From Gracilaria gracilis (Eukaryota > Rhodophyta > Florideophyceae > Gracilariales > Gracilariaceae): a stretch of 64,000 nucleotides of DNA. The stretch is taken from assembly GCA_030374805.1 (NCBI GenBank), contig JARGSG010000004.1, positions 1 through 64,000 on the forward strand. The letters are read 5' to 3'. Shown here in pieces: positions 20,316 through 29,181 of this stretch (positions are counted from its first letter, which is position 1; each line of letters starts with the position of its first letter). The position numbers and the translations under genes were made by a program. The notes under the pieces are model-generated. The model did not search any database. It was not told the origin of the DNA and was given only the letters and a program-made list of their open reading frames with translations.

Positions 20316-21680
20316 TCAGCGAAAAGGAAGACAGCGAGGATAATGATCAGCCGCTCCTTGTGAGTGAAACGCATTTGGGGCAGACTGAGTAACTTTGACT
20401 TCTTTTTCTTGATCTGCGAGTATCATCCAACTCGTTCTCAGGGTCAAACGAGTTTCGACACATACTTGTAACGCATCAAGAAGTCTATCTTCTCGTGGTA
20501 TCATTGGTATGTATCCAGGTACTAGATGCTTGTAGTCTGCATCTAACTCGAAATGTTTGCCTCGGGTTTCGAGGAGATTCGAGAATAGTTTGTATATTTT
20601 GTTCTTACGGTGTTGTCAGGCGATGACCTTACCCATTACTTGTGGGTCGATAAGGAGGAGGCTGCGGGGATATGGGGAAATTGAGGTAAGGTTTTTGTGC
20701 CCTTTCGTCGGGCTGAATTTATCCATTTGTCCGGTCCAGTGAGTCGCACTGACAATTAGATTTCAAAGGCTTTAAACTACCGCTGTGGCGGTCACAGTGT
20801 GGCCTCATTTAGCGGTGAACGTCTTTCGTGAAGCCGTACGGTTTCTGTGCGCCCTTCTAGATATCCGCATCCGCGACGTGTGGTCGGTCATGTGAAGCTG
20901 ACGACCTGGCAAGGGCCTTCATAGGACCCGCCACATCCTACGAAACATCCGTCTTGCTCGCGTCTCTACTCCAGTGTTTCAATCAATACAACTTGAGTTT
21001 GTATCAGTTGTTATTAAATCCGAAATGGGACGATCGGAGTGATTAGAACGAGAAACATGGAATTAAGGTCGCCTTCTCATTGGCCATCCTCGATGAAGAT
21101 TTGGCAAGCACCTTGGTATGGCTGATCGCAGAACTTGATTACTTTTCTGGTCCGCTTGGGTTTCATTCATTGATTCTTTTCTTCAAGAAACTTGGATGGG
21201 TCTCTTTTTTTGCTGAGGTGAAGTGGAACCTTGAGCGAAATATTCAGTAAAACCGTTCCTGCGTTCATCTCTCTGATGCACAATGCCATCTCTAGATACG
21301 GTTGGGTTCCCCATGTGTCAAAACGGGCTTTGTCCCGTTTTCATCAGCACACATTCCAAAAAGGATGGTTCCTTGTTTGATGCATGTGCATTTCCTTGTC
21401 ATCATGACGTTGATCATCGGCGTTACCTTTGTATTTCGGGAACATTACTGTTGTGATCATGTTGCATACTGAATTATTGTCATGACTCCACAACGGACAC
21501 TGTCGAGGTGTACAATTCCGTTAACTTACGTTCGCCGCACGAAAACTAATTCAAGCGAAGAACTGCACATGATGATTGTTGGCTTCTCTGCAAAAGTTCC
21601 TCATAGTGGGGAGTTCAAAGCCAATCGTTCTGCCAACTCACGAAGCCATTATAGTACTATATACAGCCGGTGCCAATTTT
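20316..21680. other. gene-poor region with coding-like fragments
   Basis: Two short start-less frames have protein-like character (20783-20897 with FREAVRFLCALLDIRIRDVW; 21060-21250 with LDEDLASTLVWLIAELDYF). They may be decayed exons. There is an 8-bp perfect stem AAAACGGG/CCCGTTTT at 21320-21341. No complete gene is seen. Confidence 0.4.
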
Positions 21681-21795
21681 ACGTTCTTCCTCTTCTTAAC
21701 TTCTGTGGTCCTGTCTGAGCTCCCATACACTGAAACTATGAGACTTTAACTAATCTAAGTATTCCTGTAGTTTTTTTCTCAGAAAGGTAAAAACA
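21681..21795 (-). repeat. dispersed structured element, copy E (divergent)
   Basis: Minus-strand reading: TTTTTACCTTTCTGAGA, an AT-rich variable segment, GGGAGCTCAGACAGGACCAC (closest to copy D), then TTAAGAAGAGGAAGAACG. Hairpins are weak here, so this is the least certain member. Confidence 0.4.
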
Positions 21796-23951
21796 TCGTT
21801 GGCCACTGTTCCCACCTCAAGCCTGCGTCATCTCAATTCCGACGCACAGTAAATCAACCTCTAACTTTCTGATGGTACCGTTGTAACCGTTATATAGAGT
21901 TTGCCACTTCTTGAAGTCAATACAGTCCCCACTTTTTCAAGAAGCTGTAGTCAAAGCCCTTCAAAAATAATCAAAAAATTGTTCTAAGCAGTCAGTCAAA
22001 ATCTAGTTTTTGTTTTTTGTCAGTCACAAATACGCCCTTGCCTTCTACTCTTGACATTAAATCAAAACTACGGAAAAACAAAGTCTCGTCCTTGCGTCTG
22101 ATTTGCCTACCATTAAACAGTGCGCTCCCGCTCCCGGCGTTGTAGGTACAGTATCATGGTTACGGAACCTCCGCCCGATGGCTTGTCCACAAGCTGTTGG
22201 CTTGTCCACAAGCTGTTATCAGCACCACAATTGAATTGAGAACATTGCAACTCCTGGAACTGGCTTTCATAAGATCGATGCGTCGGGCGACACTGTCTCG
22301 CTCTGGAATAGCTGATTCATCCAGCGCGAGCTTTCCGTTTCTCCTTGCCAAGAATATTGGCTGGCACAAAAAAGACGCAATCCAAAAATCACACCAGACG
22401 TGATATTGAGGGACAAGTGGTTGAAAAGCTCGCTCGCTCCGGTGGCAGTCCCTCCTAAACTCTCTCGTCCTACCCGCTGGGACTAAGGATCAAGTTGCCC
22501 GGCACAGCTGCAGAGCGGAGGCGACTACTGCATTGTTGGCCGCAAGCGTTGATAGTGGCTGCAAATGCGTGCATACGTGTAGTAAACTTCCTATCGTGAC
22601 TGGTCGAAAGCCATGTTGCAGCTGCCTCCGCATTGGAGAAGGAACAAAGCAGCGACGGTGTGGCTCGGTAGGATACCAGGCAGCGGGTTCTTTGAACTCA
22701 CGACTGATTATATGTCTATTCCGCTTGTAACCGCGTCACTTTTTTCACGGCTGACGTGCCAGACTGTTGATGGTGGACTGTTCTTAGGGCTTGCACGCAC
22801 CATGAAGGGTTGATGATGGTCGGGTCACCGGGTGTGAGATATTCTCGTCGGGCATGTTTCGTGAAAGTTGGACAACGGCATAGCGGTGCAATAGTCAACT
22901 GAACAGGTGTAAACAGATAAGAAATGGCGCACCGGCGCCCTGTCTGTTTGGATACGGACCGACTCGTTGCAATTGAATGAGGTGCAGAAGAAGGCAGGCA
23001 ATGTGGAAAAAACATGGCGTAACATTAGCACTGTTGCAGTCGGTTTGCTGTGGCTTTCACTTGTAAGTCACCCTTCTTCAGGGGCAATGCTGTTGTACCG
23101 GCACGGCTGGACCGGGCGGACAAGCCGAGCTCAAGGGCGAGTGGGAGCGAGAGAAAACGCACGAAGACGGAGAAGCCAAGAGGGTCAACGTTTGTGTATG
23201 CCCGACAACCAATGTGATTTGATTACGTTACTGTGGCGTAGCAGTCTGTTAGAGAAGGGCGAGAAAAGCTCAACGCACAACGAGCACGCAACTCCTCACG
23301 TGCGCGCCCGCGCGTGATGCGACACGCCGTCACGACTGAGAACCGGCTCTGGGACGGCAGCTGCTGGCAACGACGATCGCCGCCTCCCGCCTCCCGCCTC
23401 GCCCTCCTCGCTCCCCTTCCTTGCCCCGGATGCTCCAAACTTATGCGCTTCTAGCGACCGCGTGAGCCCCCAGTGTGCCGTCAGTGGCGCCGTTTGAATT
23501 TAGTGTGGGTGGTACAGTAGCTCAGGGCGGCGGAATTCGGCTGTGGGGTTTGTGTCCAACGACGTGGGCCCGGTAGATGCAGCCGTTTTTTGAGAGTGAC
23601 GTGCTTCAACAGACCTGCCGTAACCGCGCACTGATTGTTTGCCCTAACCTTACTTTGGCCGTGCAAGCACTGTCTAATTCTTAGTTGGCGGAGTTTTCTG
23701 GAGATAGAAGACCCCGTTGTGGTAACAAGCGCTCAAGCGTTAGCATTAACCTTTACCAAGGTACAGGACCTTTTTGCGTCTTTGCGCTGAAGCGGTGACG
23801 AAGGTGGTGTCTCTAGTGGCCTGCAAACTGGTTTCCTTCAGTGAGTTGTACAGTAATAGTATACGAGTTATGTATGTGCCAAAAAGTTAAGTTACAACGG
23901 GACAGCTGGCTTTCAGTGCCCCGCTGTAGCGCGCCCAACGTAGTGGAGCGT
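21796..23951. other. gene-poor region
   Basis: No supported gene. A direct duplication of a roughly 19-base unit GGCTTGTCCACAAGCTGTT lies at 22180-22217; each unit contains the inverted pair GCTTGT/ACAAGC. The stretch 23090-23440 is GC-richer with no protein-like frame. Confidence 0.45.
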
Positions 23952-24897
23952 TCAGTATGGATGACGCATGTATTGCTTTTTGAGCGTGGCGTTGAAGCGA
24001 TTCTTCACAGCGTTATCGCTCCGCCCTGGCAACAGCCTTGCAATGTCGCTCCAGCGATTTCCTCGTCTAGCCTGCTCCCGCAGAATGATGGCATCCTCCC
24101 GCGCAGTCCAGAAACCCTTTCGAATGCCTGTTCAGGCAGAAGCACGAGCGTTTGTGTTAGAGTTGCATGCGGGCAAAGAGTAGACAAGTATATGACTCAG
24201 GCGTACCGTCTTGTAAATGATTGAGCCACCTCTCTCGGCACTGCTTGCCGGTACGGCCGGGCAGTGACTCTGCGATCACATTCCAGTTCTCGGGGCGAAG
24301 GCGCGCCAGACAGCGAAGGCGATCGTCCTCATGCGGCGTCCACAGTCTCTTGACAGTACCCCTCTTCCGGGGGCGTTTCGAAATAGAGTGTGGCGCGTTG
24401 TTGTGAAGATGGATGGATGGGTAGGAGGGTGAGCGCCAGCTCGAATCATACAACGAGGGCGCAGAGTGTACGGAACGCTCGTCCGAACTTGGTGGCTGCA
24501 GCGGGTAGTAGTGCGATTGGGGCGGAAGTACACAGTGAGGCGTGAGGTAATGCGCAGAAGGAAGCAAATGTACATGTTGTTGGGGACGTAGTGTGGATGG
24601 TGCTGCGTGTAGTGGCGGGGGAGGCGGAGGCGGCACAAAAGGGGTGGCCAAAGAGGTGAGGGCTGTTTGTCGAAACGATAAGGCGGGCAGGTGTTGATGA
24701 GGATGCGGAGCTTGAGGCGGAAGATAGGGAAGGTGATTGGGACTGGCAGCATGCAACGAGCGAGGCTGCTCAGGGAGGTGTAACAACTTGGGCATGGCGC
24801 ACGCTTCGGTGAGCGCCTGTACGGAGATTCGGTGGCTGCGAGAAGGCGAGGAAGACGGTGAAGTAGTGACGGGGGAGAGATATCGGCGACGATTCAT
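23952..24897 (-). CDS. R2R3-type MYB transcription factor (two exons)
   Basis: A nuclear DNA-binding regulator. Exon 1 (24207-24897, ATG 24895-24897) encodes a Pro/His/Ser-rich region and the first MYB repeat (RLWTPHEDDRL, NWNVIAESLPGRTGKQCRERW). The frame then runs into stops, but a GT donor at 24206 and an AG acceptor at 24128 remove a 79-bp intron. Exon 2 (23952-24127) then continues in frame with the second repeat (GFWTAREDAII, RWSDIARLLPGRSDNAVKNRF). Both repeats keep the spaced Trp pattern, with Phe-Trp opening the second. Spliced length is 288 residues. Upstream codons in the same frame lack an ATG. A GTAGATA box lies at 25018-25024. Paralogous to the MYB at 56379, which has no intron here. 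Confidence 0.82.
24128..24206 (-). other. spliceosomal intron of the MYB gene
   Basis: A 79-bp GT-AG intron (donor GGTACGCC, acceptor CTGAACAG). Removing it joins the two MYB repeats with no gap (HLQD-G-IRKGFW). Phase 1. Confidence 0.8.
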
Positions 24898-25470
24898 GGC
24901 GGGTGTGAAGTCGGGGGCGGGAGGACAGTGCGTTTTGCGGCGGCGACGACGGCGGAGGGGAGACGGTGCTGCGCGTTTAGTGAAGATGCGCACGAGCAGC
25001 ACGCTGCCAAATGTCGGTATCTACAGCTGTGTCGCACGCGCACGCGCGCACCCTGTCACGCATGTGTGCCGCGCGTGTGCTGCGCCACTGCGCGTGTGTG
25101 ACGCGTGTCCGCGAGAGAGCGCCACTTGGCGTCGTGGCCACGAGTACAGCACGCGGGATTGTACAGTCGCGCACGTGTCCACGACGTACACTTGTTCCAG
25201 TATTGGTTTGAAGTTCAGATTTATTTTGAACACATAAACCTTAGGGCCGTTCCATGACTTTGTTTATCAGTAAACGGTTAATTCTAAATTCACTAATTTA
25301 CTCTTTCCTTGCACGTTTTCATTCTGTGAAATACACAGCCGGGAAGCAAAAACACAACGCTGATAACACGTGGGAGAGCATTCGTTCCTGCTTACACATG
25401 ACAAGCAATGTTCGTTGCGGGCCCTCGCGCAGCAACTCTCTTGGGTTCACTGTGCTTGACGGAATGCGCG
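24898..25470. other. MYB1 upstream region, no further gene seen
   Basis: It contains alternating GC-rich CACGCGCGCA-type sequence at 25025-25115 and a TATCTAC box at 25018-25024. No coding frame is supported. Confidence 0.45.
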
Positions 25471-25715
25471 TCGCCGCTGAGCTGCCGTCGCGTCACCGCC
25501 GAGCCGCCGTCGCGTCACCGCCGAGCCGCCGTCGCGTCGCCGCCGAGCCGCCGTCGCGTCGCCGCCGAGCCGCCGTCGCGTCGCCGCCGAGCCGCCGTCG
25601 CGTCGCCGCCGAGCCGCCGTCGCGTCGCCGCCGAGCCGCCGTCGCGTCGCCGCCGAGCCACCGTCGCGTCGCCGCCGAGCCACCGTCGCGTCACCGCAAA
25701 GCCACCGTCGCGTTG
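25471..25715. repeat. 22-bp minisatellite (about 11 copies)
   Basis: Tandem copies of a 22-base unit, GAGCCGCCGTCGCGTCACCGCC and near-identical variants. Because 22 is not a multiple of three and the unit has no stop codon, several frames on both strands stay open and give Arg/Ala/Pro-rich translations. I regard those as artefacts. Confidence 0.85.
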
Positions 25716-25749
25716 ATGCGCGCGAGAACTTGCGCATAGCTGCGTCGCA

Positions 25750-27165
25750 AAGTATTCTGTGCAGCAAGTCATGTAGCAGTGTCAACATGTCCGAAGCAGC
25801 CATAGTGCGGGCCTCATAATCCAACTCCAAGCGCACCGTCTCCCTCGTTACTGTGCCCCAACCAACACCTGCCTTTACCGCCGCGCGCTGCCGTACAGGC
25901 TCTTCCTAACCGTCGTGCATACCAGGCGCCATCGACAGCGCAAACACGCCAAACTGCTTTTTCGACATGGTCCTCTGCCCGCGCATGCGCTTCAGCGCGC
26001 CGTCCATGGCTATGCGCGCGTGCATGCTATCTCCCGTCACCGCCATTTCACGCCCATTGCTGAGCAGTACCACTACCGCAGCCGGCGAAGCAGCTCTTCC
26101 TGCCTATTAAGCGCGCTCCGAGGCCGCTCGCGCTGCCGGCGCGCAATAGCTGCTGCAGCTTCAGCGCGTTAGGCATGAGCATGAGAGAGGGACACCTGTC
26201 TGCGCAGCCGCTTGGCAGCGCGCTGCGCAAGCCATTTTGCGCGTCAGCCTCTACTACCAAACATTAGTCTTTCAACAGAGAGCGAGGCGAAAGGCATCCA
26301 ATCGCCGCCGGCGCCCACGCTCTACGTCCTGGGCAGCTCTTTATCGTGGCAGCACATCCCGGGCAATGTAGGCGGCGCAGCTGATCAAGAAGGTAGGCGC
26401 GCGCGCGACGCTCTTTAACGCGCGAGCGCCGACACTGACCACGCAACGCCCCACGTCGCCCAGGAGCGGCAGCATGCCCCACGCCGCTATGATGCGGCTC
26501 TTGCACCCGGATGCCAGGCCCGCGGTGCTTCAGGGTACCAAGCACGTCACCACGGCGGCTGCAACCGTCACAGAATTCCGCGGGCCGTCGTCCGCGCGAA
26601 GATGCACACCGTGCATCATTCTATGTGGAAACGCGCCTAGGGACCCGGCCACTATGTCACCCTTCGCACTCACGCGCTTAAACGCGCCGTCTCGTTTCAC
26701 ACGCAAGGTCAGTCTGCCCGCCGTCACCGCGTCAGCCTGCCCGTTGGTGAGTACCACCGAACCCAAAGTACGCCACCGCGGCCGGCGATTCAGTGTCCAG
26801 TGCCTCCGCCAGCGGGTCCAGCAAGCGCCTGCGCACCGTCTAAAGCAGTCACAGCAGCTCGGTTACTTTGAAAATTAGCGGGAGTCAAGCCGTGCCTGTT
26901 GGAGCCCCACGCGCGAGAACCAGCCGCAGGTAAGGGATAACGCGCTGCGCGAGCATCTACAGCGCATCAATGTCCATAGACAACGGCTGTTTGAGCACTA
27001 GCGCGCGCCACAGCAAGCACTTCAACGCCACCATCATCATGATGATGTGAGCTTCACGCCCAGGCCCAAGGAAGGCGCCCACAGTGTCTGCATGCCAAAA
27101 CAATTCTAGGTGCGCGTCGTCGAGTTAGTACAGCCAATGATAGAACTCAAGGTCAGGCAACGACA
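25750..27165 (-). pseudogene. decayed, internally duplicated coding region, unknown protein
   Basis: The minus strand carries two related degenerate coding copies. The better copy (about 26530-27165) reads DLSLPDLEFYHWLY, LDDAHLELFWHADTVGAFLG, VALKCLLWRALVLKQPLS and MLAQRVIPYLRLVLARGAP, then after a frame change VVLTNGQADAVTAGRL and KRVSAKGDIVAGSLGAF. It is interrupted by several TGA/TAG codons. The second copy (about 25915-26090) has the aligned VVVLLSNGREMAVTGD, IAMDGALKRMRG and FGVFALSMAPGMHDG. Stops and shifts indicate decay. I cannot name the family. The cyclin gene lies 350 bases away. Confidence 0.5.
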
Positions 27166-27513
27166 AATCATTCGACTATTTCACTTTACGCGTGTACCCT
27201 GCATTGCATCCCTCGCAACCCTATATTCGTGTATCTACTGTACCAACGTGCTGCCATGTATAGTCAGCGTTAGTCATGAGTAGGCGCATTTGTCAACACA
27301 CGATCTACCCTTGGTATGCTTGTTGACGTATTTCTTGCAACTGTTCGCAGCCTTGTTGACGGGATTTTGCACCTGCTCACAAGGCCTGTCACGATTGGTT
27401 GTAACGGTGCTTACGGTGTTTTGTATTTAAAGAGTACCTGCGTTGCACCATGCTTCCTCATCATCCTCATCAACGTCCTCGCCTTCACAGCATCTTCCCA
27501 ACAACTACGAGCC

Positions 27514-28194
27514 ATGTCCAGGTCGCTTGAAGTAATCCCGCAGCCTCATACGGTCAAACCAGCCAAAAATCGCCCACAGCCTGTGCCGCCGTTACTTCCT
27601 TTACCCACCCTCACCTTTATCACCGCACTCACGGCCGCAATTCACGCACGACTGCAGCCGAATCCGCATGTTTTTCCGTCGTCGTGCGACCCGCTTTCGG
27701 CGTTCTTCAGTGTTTCAATGCCGTCCATATCAACTTTTGAGTATGTGGAACGCTTAGTCAGATATACAGACTGCTCAAACTCCGCCTTTGTACTAATGCT
27801 CATTTATATCGATCGAGTTCTTCAATCCGACCGTATTCAGTTTGTGCCTCATTCCATGCACCGAATGCTGCTTGCTGCTCTCACCATTGCCGTCAAGAAC
27901 ACTGATGATGTTGCAGCTTCGTCAACGCACTATGCCAGGGTGGGTGGCGTTCCTACTGTTGCTGAAATGAACCGCCTTGAAGTTTTATTCCTCAAGAACA
28001 TGCAATACAGAGGGTTTGTTCCTCCTGAGCAGTATGCTGCCTATGTGTCTCAACTCCAACTCTTTGTTCCGCTAACCTATGCTGCACATAACTCTAAAGC
28101 CCCAGATCTACTCAACAGTTTGGCTCGTATTTGCCGGCGAGACGAACCGCAATCTATATCGTTTCAAAGTTGTCGAATGTCATATAGTTCATAG
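27514..28194 (+). CDS. P-type (PHO80-like) cyclin
   Basis: A regulatory partner of a cyclin-dependent kinase. The 226-residue size suits the P/U cyclin class. The cyclin box reads STFEYVERLVRYTDCSNSAF, MLIYIDRVLQ, HRMLLAALTIAVKNTDD, HYARVGGVPTVAEMNRLEV and FLKNMQYRGFV. These match PHO80/CYCP features (Y-x-x-R-[IL]-x-K/R-Y-T-x-C-S, Y-[IL]-D-R, A-K-x-x-D-D, Y-A-x-V-G-G, E-M-N-x-L-E). In yeast and plants this class links CDKs to phosphate status or proliferation; the function here is inferred. The ATG at 27514 was chosen because upstream in-frame codons form a hydrophobic leader unlike the family. TATCTAC boxes lie 200-280 bases upstream. Confidence 0.85.
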   Translation: MSRSLEVIPQPHTVKPAKNRPQPVPPLLPLPTLTFITALTAAIHARLQPNPHVFPSSCDPLSAFFSVSMPSISTFEYVERLVRYTDCSNSAFVLMLIYIDRVLQSDRIQFVPHSMHRMLLAALTIAVKNTDDVAASSTHYARVGGVPTVAEMNRLEVLFLKNMQYRGFVPPEQYAAYVSQLQLFVPLTYAAHNSKAPDLLNSLARICRRDEPQSISFQSCRMSYSS

Positions 28195-28697
28195 AATATA
28201 CTTCTTACCACCATGCAGTGGTCCTAAATTTGAGGTGACTAACCACATTCTGGTTTTGCGTTTACCAGTTCAAGCGCTTCGGAGCAAGTATTTCGCATAT
28301 TCTTTGCAGTACAAGCTGTGCCCATTGTCTGCATGTGCGGAGGCCATTTTCTCAGCGGAATATGCACCTATGAGAACAACAATACACTTACCTTTTCTTG
28401 TTGCGCTCCTACCAGGTCTAAAGGAAAAACAAGGAAGAGTCTTGATAGATACAACTATTCTGCCAACGGTAATGTATTCTGACCCTATATTACGAGTGTT
28501 TTCGTGTATGCTTCATCTACAATTCAAGTAAACAAATATTCAATCTCCTGCGTGCAACGACAATCCCCTCACTTGCATCTTTGCTCCATGTACAACTGAC
28601 TTTATGATGTTCGTGTGCGTAAGTATCTCAGTAGGCCCTATGGGCTTCTCCCTGTGGATTGCTGTCCGGATGGGAGGCCTGACCATCTATCCATATA
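28195..28697. other. region between cyclin and MARVEL-like genes
   Basis: A plus-strand frame (28079-28531) overlaps the cyclin 3' end but shows no recognisable protein features, so it is not called. The two genes are convergent. Confidence 0.4.
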
Positions 28698-29181
28698 TCA
28701 AAGGTTTTCTTTTCTAGCTTCCGCAGTCATCACTGCGCCGCTGACTGAGTGCGCAATCGTGTTCAACCATGAAGAACTCAACACACTCCTTCCAATATCG
28801 CTTGCACGTGATGGATTGCCGACAGTAGCTATGATTGCAATCAATAACCATCCCAGTGCTAGTCCGAACATCACACTGGCTTCAATTCGACGGGGGATTT
28901 CGTATTTCCCCTTTATGAGGTAGAATAAGGCCGCGCTGATTACTACGGTGAGAATGAGCCATCCAGTTATTCCAAAGAACACAATCGCACCGCAGTTCAT
29001 CCTGTTTCCAAAGTAGCAATTTCTTATGGGATCCAGTTTGTCCGCTAGAAAATAGAAACTCGTAAGCAAATTTTGTCCGGAATGAACGGCGAATCGAAAG
29101 CTTACCTGTTCCTCCCCACACAACGATTGCGGCGATCCACTCGAACACATATAACCCAAATCGAAGGAAGGTGAGCCACAT
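28698..29181 (-). CDS. MARVEL-like four-span membrane protein (two exons)
   Basis: A 140-residue membrane protein. Exon 1 (29106-29181) gives MWLTFLRFGLYVFEWIAAIV, the first span. A 61-bp intron (29045-29105; donor GTAAGC, acceptor TTTCTAG) follows. Exon 2 (28698-29044) continues with YFGNRMNCGAIVFF, span 2 (WLILTVVISAALFYLI), span 3 (ASVMFGLALGWLLIAIIATV) and SWLNTIAHSVSGAV, a weak fourth span. The N-terminal span, the loop with Asn-Cys-Gly, the second and third spans and the SWLNT-x-x-W-x-x-S-like end match MARVEL/synaptogyrin-type proteins, which act in vesicle and membrane-domain organisation (family knowledge). Without splicing, exon 1 runs out of register. The last span is poorly hydrophobic. 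Confidence 0.62.
29045..29105 (-). other. spliceosomal intron of the MARVEL-like gene
   Basis: A 61-bp GT-AG intron with a pyrimidine-rich 3' end (GTTTCTATTTTCTAG), phase 1. Confidence 0.65.

Noticed and set aside
21320-21341. AAAACGGG/CCCGTTTT hairpin as a terminator
   Set aside because: It resembles a bacterial terminator, but there is no gene upstream and the genome is eukaryotic; mentioned only as local structure.
25025-25236. Short frames in the CACGCG-rich stretch upstream of MYB1
   Set aside because: Alternating purine-pyrimidine repeats stay open by chance on both strands.
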